Translations under genes and position numbers: made by a program
Assembly: GCA_934747335.1 (NCBI GenBank)
Contig: CAKVGS010000003.1
Span: 48,884-112,883, forward strand
DNA: 64,000 nt
Origin: an uncultured Candidatus Melainabacteria bacterium
GTDB lineage: Bacteria; Cyanobacteriota; Vampirovibrionia; Gastranaerophilales; Gastranaerophilaceae
Direction of reading: 5' to 3'
Part shown: positions 16,624 to 24,941 of the stretch, piece by piece
How positions within the stretch are numbered: position 1 is the first letter of the stretch
Layout of the letters: each line of letters begins with the position of its first letter
The notes under the pieces: generated by a model
Databases searched by the model: none
What the model saw: the letters and a program-made list of their open reading frames with translations, nothing else
Told to the model about the DNA's origin: nothing

Positions 16624-17532
16624 TTATACGCAAGCTCCTATTAACATTTTTTCTATACATTCACAAGCTTTTTTGGCAACTTTTTCTTCAACTGTAACTT
16701 CGTGTTGTTCAAATTTTAAAGCATTATAAATATCTTCTAATGAATTCCATTTCATATTTTGACAAACAATGTCTTCTCTAATCAAGAAAAATTCTTTGTC
16801 TTTGTAATCACGTTTAAGTCTATCTAAAACGCCCTTTTCTGTTGCGATTACAAAACTCTTTTCATTAGAATTTGCAACATAATCCATAATTTCTTTGGTT
16901 GAACCGACAAAATCCGCAATTTCTGAAACAGTTGTGTGACATTCCGGGTGTGCAAGGATTTTAGAATTTGGATGTTCGCGTCTTGCGTTTTCAATATCTT
17001 CAACACGAATCCTCAAGTGTGTTGGACAAAAGCCGTTGTAAGTTGTAACTTTCACGTTACCTAATTTTTTCTCAACCCATTTACCAAGATAAGTATCAGG
17101 TAAAAATAGTATTTCTTTTGCACCAAGACTTCTCACTACATTAACCGCGTTTGAACTTGTGCAACAAATATCGCACTCTGCCTTAACTTCAGCAGTTGAA
17201 TTAATATAACACACAGTCGGCACATTCGGATGAAGTGCCTTAAACTGTCTTAACTGCTCAACATTAATCATATCAGCCATAAAACAGCCTGAATTCATGT
17301 TTGGCAAAAGTACTTTTTTATCAGGGTTAAGAAGTTTTGCGGATTGCGCCATAAAATGCACGCCTGCAAAAACAATTATATCTGCGTTTGTTTCTTTAGC
17401 TTTTTTGCTCAAATAAAAAGAATCACCAACAAAATCTGAAACTTCATCAACTTCAACCGGTTGATAACAGTGAGTTAGTATTATTGCGTTTTTCTCTTTC
17501 TTAAGTCTATTTATTTCGTCTATGTAATTCAT
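16624..17532 (-). CDS. nadA: Quinolinate synthase
   Basis: Condenses iminoaspartate with dihydroxyacetone phosphate to quinolinate for NAD synthesis, using a [4Fe-4S] cluster. The 302 residues from MNYIDEINRLKKEKN include AIILTHCYQP, the three cluster cysteines in NSGCFMADM, CCTSSNAVN and HPECHTT, and FVGSTKEIMDY. A longer frame adds 22 N-terminal residues, but the AAAGGA site favours this start. nadB and nadC are not beside it. A pnuC nicotinamide transporter lies 7 kb away. Confidence 0.95.
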   Translation of the reverse strand: MNYIDEINRLKKEKNAIILTHCYQPVEVDEVSDFVGDSFYLSKKAKETNADIIVFAGVHFMAQSAKLLNPDKKVLLPNMNSGCFMADMINVEQLRQFKALHPNVPTVCYINSTAEVKAECDICCTSSNAVNVVRSLGAKEILFLPDTYLGKWVEKKLGNVKVTTYNGFCPTHLRIRVEDIENARREHPNSKILAHPECHTTVSEIADFVGSTKEIMDYVANSNEKSFVIATEKGVLDRLKRDYKDKEFFLIREDIVCQNMKWNSLEDIYNALKFEQHEVTVEEKVAKKACECIEKMLIGACV

Positions 17533-17695
17533 AAAAATCCTTTCAGAATTTATACTATCACAAAGATTTTTAAATTCAAAAATTTTATTGCATACCATAA
17601 CATTTTGTAAATAGAGGATTTAGGGCGAGATTTTGTGTCTTGTAATATGAATGTATAAGCAATGGAAAATTGAAAATTGTTTTAGATAATTCGTT

Positions 17696-18388
17696 CTATT
17701 TTACGATTAATTCAGGATGTTCGGCGCAAATAGAAGCGCAAGTGCTGCTCGTAATATTCATAGGTATACGTTCTTCAAATATAAAATTTTTAGCAGAAGC
17801 AGCTTTTTGAGGGGTTAAATTTCTAAGAAAAATACCCTTGTATGTGTTAAAAGCGTTAGAAACATAGTCGCAAAAACCACCCCACGGATCGACAATAATA
17901 GCTTTTTTTGAAAAAGTGTTAGGATTATCGAGCTTTGCATTTTTGCCGGCGTTGACAATAAGGACTCTATGGTCGACTTTTTCGCTGGTCGTCATTGGTG
18001 AAACGCCTTCTTTTGGGTAATTAATTCTAAGAGAACCTAATTTTACATCTTTATATCCGTTTGCTAAAAATGCAGCTCTTGCCATAGTTGCATATTCGGC
18101 GCAGTTAGCATTTTTAATCCTTTTTACCATTTCTAAAGTTGCGTTTATAAAATCAATTCCGTTGTATTTTGATAAACCATTTCTTTCTGCGTGTAATTTC
18201 CAATATATAGGAAGAACCTTATCAAATACTTTAGGTCTTTGTTTTTGATAACAATCATAAAATTTTACGCGTGAACTTGAGAATGCAGGGTATTCAAGCA
18301 TTAAGTTACGCATTATTTTATCAGCGCGCCTGATTTCAGGGCTTCTGGCGGTAAATGTAGGTTGATATGGTTTTGGTTGTATGTTCAT
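17696..18388 (-). CDS. Putative papain/transglutaminase-like cysteine protein with N-terminal FxA motif
   Basis: Not a named family I can assign. The 230-residue protein starts MNIQPKPYQPTFTARSPEIR, with the short TFTA motif seen in several other proteins here. A possible catalytic triad follows in the right order: Cys96 in NANCAEYATMA, His140 in KVDHRVLIV, and Asp167 in AIIVDPWGG. The C...H...VDPW layout is common in papain-like and transglutaminase-like folds, including effectors of secretion systems. There is no signal peptide. Function as protease, amidase or acyltransferase is inference. Transcribed alone. Confidence 0.6.
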   Translation of the reverse strand: MNIQPKPYQPTFTARSPEIRRADKIMRNLMLEYPAFSSSRVKFYDCYQKQRPKVFDKVLPIYWKLHAERNGLSKYNGIDFINATLEMVKRIKNANCAEYATMARAAFLANGYKDVKLGSLRINYPKEGVSPMTTSEKVDHRVLIVNAGKNAKLDNPNTFSKKAIIVDPWGGFCDYVSNAFNTYKGIFLRNLTPQKAASAKNFIFEERIPMNITSSTCASICAEHPELIVK

Positions 18389-18513
18389 ATTATTTTTAAA
18401 AATTGTAAAAATAAAATTTGCTATTTAAAAAAAACATTTTTACGGTTTACAATGTAACTCAAAAGGCAATTTTATTAAATAATTTCCCATTGTTCATTTT
18501 TGATGTAGAAAGG

Positions 18514-18535
18514 GTAGGGTGCAAATTTTTGCACC
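18514..18535. repeat. Family B half-element (GTAGGGTGCAAATTTTTGCACC)
   Basis: A GGTGCAAA/TTTGCACC palindrome attached to GTAGG; complete two-armed copies lie at 19132-19258 and 31759-31833. Confidence 0.75.
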
Positions 18536-18543
18536 AATTAATA

Positions 18544-18762
18544 TTATTTTTGTTCTTTTAGTGATGCAATAAATGTGTTAAACCCATTCAAAACAGACTT
18601 TTGTTGTTCAATCATATCTCTCAATATTACAAGCGTTTTTTGAGAGTTTTCAAAACCACCATCACAATTTTCACAAAAGTTTTTCATTATTTCTAATGTA
18701 ATATAATTTTTTTCTACCAAACGTTCTATATTATTTAAATGTTTTATCAATTCTTGTTTCAT
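18544..18762 (-). CDS. Small helical protein divergent from an XRE regulator
   Basis: A 72-residue protein, MKQELIKHLNNIERLVEKNY..., entirely predicted helix with leucine spacing that suits a coiled coil, and two cysteines in FCENCDGG. AGGAT lies upstream of the start. It is transcribed away from a 71-residue XRE-type regulator, sharing a 95-base intergenic region. I do not recognise the family. The arrangement could be a regulator with its target, or a small toxin-antitoxin-like module, but no toxin signature is visible. Confidence 0.6.
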   Translation of the reverse strand: MKQELIKHLNNIERLVEKNYITLEIMKNFCENCDGGFENSQKTLVILRDMIEQQKSVLNGFNTFIASLKEQK

Positions 18763-18821
18763 ATTTTATATCCTATTTAAAAAGTAAAAATATTATACAC
18801 TAATTATGTAATTCTAGCACG

Positions 18822-18827
18822 TATAAT
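18822..18827 (+). promoter_or_regulatory. Probable -10 box of the XRE regulator gene
   Basis: A perfect TATAAT 30 bases before the ATG. No convincing -35 was found. Confidence 0.4.
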
Positions 18828-18837
18828 TAACAATTAT

Positions 18838-18858
18838 TTACGTTTAGACTGTACGTAA
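18838..18858 (+). promoter_or_regulatory. Candidate autoregulatory operator of the XRE gene
   Basis: TTACGT, nine bases, ACGTAA: an inverted repeat that ends on the first base of the start codon, with an overlapping TGTACG-taa-TGTACG direct repeat. A regulator bound here would block its own translation start and transcript. No Shine-Dalgarno sequence is visible in front of this ATG. Confidence 0.45.
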
Positions 18859-19073
18859 TGTACGAACAAGAATTTCAACAAATTGGACTTAATATTAAGA
18901 AATTCCGTAAAAAAGAAGGAATTACTCAACAAATTCTTGCAGATAAAATTGGCAAGTCTTTAAATTTTGTTGGCAAAATAGAAGTTGGTTTTGACCACCC
19001 TTCTTTATATACATTAATTGATATAGCGAAGGCTCTTAATGTATCATTAAAAGATTTATTTGAAGATGTTTAG
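18858..19073 (+). CDS. XRE-family transcriptional regulator
   Basis: The 71-residue protein is little more than a helix-turn-helix domain: GLNIKKFRKKEGITQQILADKIGKSLNFVGKIEVGFDHPSLYTLIDIAKALNV is the full Cro/C1-type fold, broken here as residues 12-64, followed by SLKDLFEDV. It should bind DNA as a dimer. Divergent from the 72-residue gene and preceded by a palindrome overlapping its start codon, so autoregulation is likely. No phage or plasmid genes surround it. The function of the pair is not known. Confidence 0.88.
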   Translation: MYEQEFQQIGLNIKKFRKKEGITQQILADKIGKSLNFVGKIEVGFDHPSLYTLIDIAKALNVSLKDLFEDV

Positions 19074-19131
19074 GAAGTTGATAGGTTGCGTTAAACTATT
19101 TCATCCAGCACGGCAAACGTATAAACGTTAA

Positions 19132-19258
19132 TGGTGCAAAAAATTGCACCCTACTTCTCTAAATTGAAAATAGACAATGGAAAATTATTTAAAACAATTT
19201 TCAATTGTTCACTTTCAATTTTCCATTTAAAAAAGGGTAGGGTGCAATTTTTTGCACC
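19132..19258. repeat. Family B two-armed palindrome
   Basis: GGTGCAAAAAATTGCACC followed by CTAC on the left and GTAGGGTGCAATTTTTTGCACC on the right frame about 80 bases made of AATGGAAAATT-type sequence and its complement. An apparent frame of 64 codons across it is a by-product of the repeat. The gap between the XRE gene and fliJ (about 360 bases) holds this element and no gene. Confidence 0.8.
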
Positions 19259-19434
19259 GAAAACAAATATATATAATTATTTACATCCTATTATCATCCC
19301 TTATGACAAAAAGTTTTTTAATTAATTTAAAATAAATCAACCATATAAATGATGGGAAGCATGCCGACATGATGTAAAGTATAAGAGGTACTAATAGTAT
19401 TAATTTTAGTATCATCTTGGTGAGGTAGGTAAAA

Positions 19435-19878
19435 TTGAAGAAATTCAAGTTTCGATTGCAAGTCGTGCTTGACATGCGAGAAAAAGAACTTGAGCAAAGA
19501 CAAATGGAAATGGCTAAAATTGTTGCAGCTTTAAATTTGCAACAAGAAAAACTTCAAAATATCCTGCAAGCTCAAGATAATAACACTTTAGAGATGGAAG
19601 CTCTTTATTCGGCGTCAGAGTTGGATATTATGCAAATCGAAAGCCACAGAAAATTCGGCATAAAACTCGTAACTGACGCGAACAATCAAGAAAGAATAAT
19701 CAATAACACAAAACACATTCTTTCAAGAAAACAACAAGAAGTAAAAGAAGCGCATCAAAAAGTAGAAGTTCTTAAAAAGCTTAAAGAAAAGCAAGAAAAA
19801 GAGTTTTATAAAAGCTTTCTGCAAGCGGAAATGAAAGAAATTGACGATATAACATCAGCAAGGTTCAGACTCGGATGA
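19435..19878 (+). CDS. fliJ: Flagellar export protein FliJ
   Basis: A 147-residue soluble coiled coil that escorts chaperones and stimulates the flagellar export ATPase. The start KKFKFRLQVVLDMREKELEQ is the classical FliJ N-terminus (F-x-FRLQ-VLD-RE-E); the rest is nearly all heptad-patterned Gln/Glu/Lys helix. The start codon is TTG, with GAGGTAGG just before it. The end overlaps fliK by four bases (ATGA). The export ATPase gene fliI, usually upstream of fliJ, is not in this window, so the flagellar set is split. Confidence 0.9.
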   Translation: MKKFKFRLQVVLDMREKELEQRQMEMAKIVAALNLQQEKLQNILQAQDNNTLEMEALYSASELDIMQIESHRKFGIKLVTDANNQERIINNTKHILSRKQQEVKEAHQKVEVLKKLKEKQEKEFYKSFLQAEMKEIDDITSARFRLG

Positions 19879-21122
19879 CACAAGCATTATTAAACAATTT
19901 AATAACTAATAGTCAACAGTCATTTAGCGATAAATTAAACGCTAAAGACTTTACGCAGTCTGATTTTCAAAATGTTTTGGATAAACAAACAAATTTGCAA
20001 ACAAAAGCTAATGCAGTAAAAGACAGTATTGGCGGAATGAAAAAAACTGCGGAAAATACTTTCCAAAAATTGCAAGATAAAATTCAAGAAACATATAAGG
20101 AAGTTGGAAGTGAATCAGCTTTAAATTTGTCTTTAGCAAGTGCAGAAGATGCAGAAGTTACTGATAGTGCAATAGACTCAGAAAATTCGGTTTCAGAAAA
20201 TACAACTTCGGAAGATGTAGAAACAACATTACAAAATCTTGTTCAGCCTTTAATGGAACAAATTACAAACCAAATAGGACAAGTTGAAGATACGGTTAAA
20301 AATGTTGCTGAAAAAGTAATTGAGAATGTTAGTGAAGCATTGGAAGAAGAACTTAATGTAACAATTAATGGAATAGATTTGGATAAGGTGCTTGAAGATT
20401 TCGGATTCAACAACACAGATGATTTGCCTGAAATTATGCCTCTAAAAGCGGAAAATGCAGAGGAGAGTGAAGGAAAAACTTTAGAAGAACTTGTTGACGA
20501 AGATACTTTGAGAGAGTTAAACATTGAATCTGTGGAGACTGATACGTCATCAGGTGAAGAAGAGAGCTCAGATTTGATGCAAAACCAGACAGCGGAAGAA
20601 CAGGGGATTAAGGCGAGTTTGCAGCAAGCAGACGCAAATTTTGGGGAGTTAAAAACAGACTCTACTCAGTCTAATGTATCGCTTCAAGCGGCGAAACCAA
20701 CAGGAAACAGCGATGTTACACCGAGCAAAATTATTGATCAAATTTCTAAGCAAATGGAAAATATGAATACAGGCTCTAAGGTAAACATTGTTTTGAATCC
20801 TGAGTCTTTGGGTAAGGTTTCGGTACAACTTATTAATACAAAAGAAGGTTTGTCGGCACAATTTACGGTTGCTACGCAGGATGCTAAAAATCTTATTATG
20901 AAGGGTTTGGATGGACTTAAAGATTCATTGTTAGCACAAGGCGTTAATGTTGACAATGTAACGGTTAAATTAAGCGAAACGCAAGAGAGTGAATACAACG
21001 CAGATTGGACAGAACAAGAAGGTTCAAGAGGCGGAAACAAAGAGCAAGACTCACGCAAAGGACAAAAGGAAAAAGAACGTTTTGAAGAAATGATGTCATT
21101 TGCGCAAAATGAAGAAAATTAG
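19875..21122 (+). CDS. fliK: Flagellar hook-length control protein FliK
   Basis: The 415-residue secreted ruler that measures hook length and switches export specificity. Residues 1-290 are low-complexity, acidic and Ser/Thr/Gln-rich, as expected of the stretched ruler. Residues about 300-380 hold the conserved Flg_hook domain (SKVNIVLNPESLGKVSVQLI...LSAQFTVATQDAKNLI...LAQGVNVDNVTVKLS). The tail is Gly/Glu/Lys-rich. It overlaps fliJ by four bases and is followed nine bases later by flgD: a hook-assembly operon. Confidence 0.93.
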   Translation: MTQALLNNLITNSQQSFSDKLNAKDFTQSDFQNVLDKQTNLQTKANAVKDSIGGMKKTAENTFQKLQDKIQETYKEVGSESALNLSLASAEDAEVTDSAIDSENSVSENTTSEDVETTLQNLVQPLMEQITNQIGQVEDTVKNVAEKVIENVSEALEEELNVTINGIDLDKVLEDFGFNNTDDLPEIMPLKAENAEESEGKTLEELVDEDTLRELNIESVETDTSSGEEESSDLMQNQTAEEQGIKASLQQADANFGELKTDSTQSNVSLQAAKPTGNSDVTPSKIIDQISKQMENMNTGSKVNIVLNPESLGKVSVQLINTKEGLSAQFTVATQDAKNLIMKGLDGLKDSLLAQGVNVDNVTVKLSETQESEYNADWTEQEGSRGGNKEQDSRKGQKEKERFEEMMSFAQNEEN

Positions 21123-21131
21123 GAGAAGGTT

Positions 21132-21641
21132 ATGACCACAGTTTCAACTGAAATAACAAATTTGCAGAACCAGACTGCATTTACACAATCAAATACAACG
21201 GAAAGAAAAACAAGTTCTAAAAATGACAGTAACATGTTTTTGAATCTTATGTTGCAACAATTAAAGAACCAAGATCCGACACAACCGACTGATAATACAG
21301 AATGGTTGTCGCAGTTGGCTCAATATTCTTCTCTTGAGCAAATGACTCAAATGAATACCGGTTTGACAAATTGTATGAATTATATTTCTGCAATGTACAA
21401 AGATATGGCGATGAATGCAGAAATTACACAAACACTTTCAATGGTTGGAAAAGAAGTTACAATTACAATTCCGGATGAAAAAGATAGTTCTAAAACAACA
21501 GAAATCACAGGTAAAGTTACAGAAGCTAACTTTAAAGATGGCACAGGTAAAGTTAAAGTTAACGGCGAATATTATTCTATTTCGAATATTACTTCTATTA
21601 GAGAAAGTGGTAAAGGCACAAGCGATACGACAAAGAGTTAA
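21132..21641 (+). CDS. flgD: Flagellar hook-capping protein FlgD
   Basis: Caps the growing hook so that FlgE subunits fold in. The signature MFLNLMLQQLKNQDPTQPTD followed by WLSQLAQYSSLEQMTQMN lies at residues about 36-75. The C-terminal part is short (SMVGKEVTI...GKVKVNGEYYSISNI), a small beta domain in place of the longer tudor/FnIII region, so at 169 residues it is a minimal FlgD. AGGAG lies before the start. The stop is swallowed by the left arm of a hairpin repeat. Confidence 0.93.
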   Translation: MTTVSTEITNLQNQTAFTQSNTTERKTSSKNDSNMFLNLMLQQLKNQDPTQPTDNTEWLSQLAQYSSLEQMTQMNTGLTNCMNYISAMYKDMAMNAEITQTLSMVGKEVTITIPDEKDSSKTTEITGKVTEANFKDGTGKVKVNGEYYSISNITSIRESGKGTSDTTKS

Positions 21642-21644
21642 TAA

Positions 21645-21780
21645 AGTTGAAGAGTTGAAAAGCGGAAAGGTTGAATAGTTATTTATAATTATATAAAACA
21701 AAATAAGTCTAAAAAAATTTTTTAAACAAACTTTTCAACCATTCCACCTTTCAACTTTTCAACTCTATTAACCCTTCAAC
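21645..21780. repeat. Family F hairpin element (GTTGAAGAG arms) between flgD and flgE
   Basis: GTTGAAGAGTTGAAAAGCGG and a complementary TTCAACTTTTCAACTC arm enclose an A/T-rich core with AAAAAAATTTTTTAAAC. The architecture (repetitive purine-rich arm, A/T core, complement) matches 15411-15547, but the arm sequence differs. It probably attenuates or stabilises the message between flgD and flgE. Confidence 0.8.
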
Positions 21781-21848
21781 TCCACAAACAACAAACAAGC
21801 AAATTCTACGATAAACAAAACCCAGACAACAACAGGAGGACGACATAA

Positions 21849-23162
21849 ATGTCACAAGCATTACACACAGCCAGTACCGGTATAAATGCCGGACAATCAC
21901 AAATCAACGTTGTAGCAAACAACGTTGCAAACATCAATACGACAGCTTACAAGTCTGCTAATATGACTTTTGAAACACTATATTCAAGAAACCTGTCTTA
22001 TGGTAGCGCAGCTACTAAAGACGGCGGTGGTACAAACCCTAAGCAAATTGGTCTTGGTGTAAAAGTTGGTGGTATTACAAGAGATTTTACTGCCGGTGAT
22101 TTTGTAAGCACTGGACGTGATATGGATTTAATGATTTCAGGTAACGGTTTCTTTGTTGTACAAGATTCTGACGGCAAATTGTATTATACGCGTGACGGTG
22201 TTTTTTCAACTGATTCGGAAGGAAATGTTGTAAATCAGTCCGGCATGAAAGTTGTTGCTGCTGGAACACCTTATTCTAACGCAAGTTCAGGAAAAACAGT
22301 TCAAATTCCTAAAAACTTAGCTGCTGTTGTTAAAGGTGATGCAAATATTGCTAACAAAAAATTGAGCGAATTAAATAATGCCAGTATTACAGATGGTAAT
22401 ATTGATGTGACAATAAAGGGTACGAAAATTACCCTAACTGTTGATAAGGGTGATCCTACAATGGGTGAAGTAATTGCTAAATTTAATCAACAAATTAAGG
22501 CTGCTGGTATTGATGACGTAGAATTTAGTGTGGCTAATGGTGTAGTTTCTTATACAGCCGGTGCAGATGTTACATTTGATTCTGCAACAAGTAATTTTGT
22601 TGGACAAACCGGTATTAGCAACAACAATCCGTCAACAAAGCAAATTAACCAAACAGTAGCTTTACAAGAAATGGTTAATTATAACGACCAAAACGGTATT
22701 ACATTAAAATCAACAACTGTTGACGAAAATGGCATTATTGCTGCAACATACAGTGATGGTTCAATTCTTACTCAATATGTAGATGAAAATTTTGCAACAC
22801 AATGGAAATACACAACTCCACAAGGTGTTACAATTAGAAGTGGTGACGTTCAAGCAACAGGTTCTAGTATTGAAAATTCAAACTTTGTTATTGAACTTGC
22901 TACAATGGTGAACGAAGAGGGCTTAGTTTCTATTAACAATAACCTTTGGGAATGGGGCGCTGACGTAGGTGAAGTTTATTATGGTATGGCAGGCGAAGTT
23001 TCTTTCGGTTCAATAGAATCAGGCGGTTACGAAGGCTCTAACGTTGATATTGCTGCAGAACTTTCTAACATGATTACAGCGCAGAGAATGATTCAGATGA
23101 ACTCAAGAGTGTTCTCGACGGCTAGTAGCGTTATGGAAACTTTGAGCTATTTAGGACAATAG
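21849..23162 (+). CDS. flgE: Flagellar hook protein FlgE
   Basis: The 437-residue hook subunit. N-terminal ALHTASTGINAGQSQINVVANNVANINTT carries the rod/hook ANN-x-AN-x-NT motif; a central region of variable beta domains follows, with ISGNGFFVV typical of FlgE/F/G at residues 97-105. The C-terminus (SNVDIAAELSNMITAQRM...RVFSTASSVMETLSYL) is the second conserved coiled-coil end. AGGAGG lies nine bases before the start. Complete. It ends the fliJ-fliK-flgD-flgE cluster. Confidence 0.95.
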   Translation: MSQALHTASTGINAGQSQINVVANNVANINTTAYKSANMTFETLYSRNLSYGSAATKDGGGTNPKQIGLGVKVGGITRDFTAGDFVSTGRDMDLMISGNGFFVVQDSDGKLYYTRDGVFSTDSEGNVVNQSGMKVVAAGTPYSNASSGKTVQIPKNLAAVVKGDANIANKKLSELNNASITDGNIDVTIKGTKITLTVDKGDPTMGEVIAKFNQQIKAAGIDDVEFSVANGVVSYTAGADVTFDSATSNFVGQTGISNNNPSTKQINQTVALQEMVNYNDQNGITLKSTTVDENGIIAATYSDGSILTQYVDENFATQWKYTTPQGVTIRSGDVQATGSSIENSNFVIELATMVNEEGLVSINNNLWEWGADVGEVYYGMAGEVSFGSIESGGYEGSNVDIAAELSNMITAQRMIQMNSRVFSTASSVMETLSYLGQ

Positions 23163-23285
23163 AGGTAAGTTGAGAGGTTTAGAAGTTTAGGAGAAATTTT
23201 AAAAATTTTCTTTTGTAAAAAAAGTTTAATGTTTTAGAATTTAATACTTCTTCTCAACTCCTAAACTCCTCGCCTTCTCAACTCA
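23163..23285. repeat. Family F hairpin element after flgE
   Basis: Left arm TTGAGAGGTTTAGAAGTTTA and right arm TCAACTCCTAAACTCC are complementary, with an A/T core ending AAAAAAAGTTTAATG. Same architecture as the element at 21645-21780 with another arm sequence. The gap up to yggS (about 340 bases) also holds an imperfect inverted repeat (TTGAAATCCATGT / ACATGGGTTTCA at about 23384-23412), but no gene. Confidence 0.8.
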
Positions 23286-23452
23286 AAAAAGGCATGCCTT
23301 TTGTAAGCACAAGTCACAAAAATCATGTCAAATTCTTAACAAAACAACGCAACTTTACAAAACTTAACATTTTAAAACATGGTTGAAATCCATGTGAAAC
23401 ATGGGTTTCAGCATGTTCTAAAAATAGCTTGAAAGTTGTTACAAACAAAGAC

Positions 23453-23482
23453 TTGTGCAGAACATGTTTTGTATTATATAAT
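23453..23482 (+). promoter_or_regulatory. Sigma-70-like promoter for yggS-sepF
   Basis: TTGTGC, 18 bases, TATAAT, about 22 bases before the yggS start. Confidence 0.45.
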
Positions 23483-23503
23483 ACAGTAAAGGGATTGAGG
23501 GAA

Positions 23504-24208
23504 ATGTTGATACCATCACAAATTTGGGGCGAGGATATTCATATTGACCGCGCTAAGGTAAAAGCAAATCTTGAGGAAATCCAAAAAAGTATCGCACATT
23601 CTAAAATTAAAATAATCGCAGTAACAAAATATTTCGGACTTGATTCCATAAAAGCAGGGTTTGAAGTTGGAATAAGAGATTTTGGAGAATCCAGAGCAAT
23701 TGATGCAATCAACAAGATTGAAGCTTTGCCGGAAGAGATTAAACAAAATTCAACATTTCATTTTATTGGACACTTGCAAACGAATAAAGTCGAAAAAGTT
23801 GTAAAACATTTTGATGTAATTCACTCAGTGGATTCATTAAAAGTTGCAAGAGCTATATCAAATGCGGCTTGTCAATTAAATAAGAGAGAGAAAGTTTTAT
23901 TACAAGTCAATAATGCAGAAGAAGAACAGAAGTTTGGTTATGCAAAAGATGTTTTGAAGGCTGATATGCAAGAACTTTTAAAACTGGAAGGACTTGAGAT
24001 AATCGGTTTGATGAACATTGCACCGCTTAATTTAAATGATAGTGAATTGGAAGGATTATTCAAAGATATCCGTATGTTCAGAGATGAACTTGAACGTGAA
24101 TTTGACATAAAACTTCCGGAATTATCAATGGGAATGAGCAACGACTACAAAATTGCGATTAGAGAAGGTGCAACAATTATTAGAGTAGGTAGAAAGTTAT
24201 TTAGTTAA
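23504..24208 (+). CDS. yggS: PLP homeostasis protein YggS/YlmE
   Basis: A non-catalytic pyridoxal-phosphate-binding TIM-barrel protein that keeps PLP and amino acid pools in balance. From the chosen start MLIPSQIWGEDIHID it has 234 residues; a longer frame adds 25 residues but runs over the promoter. The PLP lysine is in IIAVTKYFG (K42), with IRDFGESRA, FHFIGHLQTNKV and the C-terminal LSMGMSNDYKIAIREGATIIRVG blocks. Followed 20 bases later by sepF, the arrangement common in Gram-positives and Cyanobacteria. Confidence 0.93.
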   Translation: MLIPSQIWGEDIHIDRAKVKANLEEIQKSIAHSKIKIIAVTKYFGLDSIKAGFEVGIRDFGESRAIDAINKIEALPEEIKQNSTFHFIGHLQTNKVEKVVKHFDVIHSVDSLKVARAISNAACQLNKREKVLLQVNNAEEEQKFGYAKDVLKADMQELLKLEGLEIIGLMNIAPLNLNDSELEGLFKDIRMFRDELEREFDIKLPELSMGMSNDYKIAIREGATIIRVGRKLFS

Positions 24209-24228
24209 AAATATAAATTGGAGGAGAA

Positions 24229-24753
24229 ATGGCATTATCAGAAGGATTAAAAGGGTTTGTAAACTTTTTTGCAAAGAGTTTTAACGATGGAGAAGGCGAA
24301 GATGCTTTCATGGATTTAGTAGACAATGATGGCGAGTATGAAACAGACGGTACTTTAGCTATTAATAGAGATATTGACAGCATGTATGGCACTAGAGTTA
24401 ATTCAAAACCTGAACGTTCTTTTGAAAGAGAATCAAAAGTAGTTTCTCATCCAAATTCATATAAATCAAGTGAAGTTACTGTTATTGAACCTCGTTCATT
24501 CTCAGAATCAGCTCAAATCGTTAAGAAATTAATTGACAAAAAGACTGTTATCCTTCATCTTGATTTGTTAGATAAAGAACAATCTCAAAGAACAATCGAC
24601 TTTGTTTGTGGTGCTTCTCACGCTTTAAGCGGAACTGCTCAAAAAATCAGTGATATGGTATTCATTTTCACTCCAAGCAATGTTTCATTGTCAGTTGAAA
24701 ATGGTGCTGTTCAAAGCAAATTCGCTGAATCTTTGTGGAATAAACCACTTTAG
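24229..24753 (+). CDS. sepF: Cell division protein SepF
   Basis: The FtsZ-binding membrane anchor that aligns the division ring in Gram-positives and Cyanobacteria. The 174-residue protein has an amphipathic N-terminal helix (residues 1-18, GLKGFVNFFAKSF) for membrane binding, a variable acidic linker, and the SepF domain (about 80-165: VTVIEPRSFSESAQIVKKLI...VILHLDLLD...QRTIDFVCGASHAL...MVFIFTPSNVSL). GGAGG precedes the start. SepF rather than FtsA-type anchoring supports a cyanobacterial-lineage host. Confidence 0.95.
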   Translation: MALSEGLKGFVNFFAKSFNDGEGEDAFMDLVDNDGEYETDGTLAINRDIDSMYGTRVNSKPERSFERESKVVSHPNSYKSSEVTVIEPRSFSESAQIVKKLIDKKTVILHLDLLDKEQSQRTIDFVCGASHALSGTAQKISDMVFIFTPSNVSLSVENGAVQSKFAESLWNKPL

Positions 24754-24917
24754 GGGTAAATGAATTCTGTCGGCAGACATTAGAAAAACTACCGATTTTG
24801 AGCATTTTGCCTAGTCTGCCTCAAAGATGAAATTACTCGTTTAAAGAATTTTGACAGATAGTCAAAACGAAGTATGAAATTTTTATAATATATTGATTTG
24901 TGATAGTTGGATTTTCA

Positions 24918-24938
24918 GGGTGCATTTGCACCCTTTTT
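24918..24938 (+). terminator. Rho-independent terminator of yggS-sepF
   Basis: GGGTGCA and TGCACCC arms with a two-base loop and five T. Confidence 0.85.
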
Positions 24939-24941
24939 ATT

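Noticed and set aside
19131..19325. 64-codon open frame
   Set aside because: Translates the family B palindrome; repeat sequence, not a gene.
21415..21678. Second frame of 87 codons overlapping flgD
   Set aside because: Different frame of the FlgD C-terminus; FlgD is complete in its own frame.
23450..23475. Possible LexA-type box (GAACATGTTT)
   Set aside because: Does not complete the GAAC-N4-GTTC consensus and no SOS gene follows.
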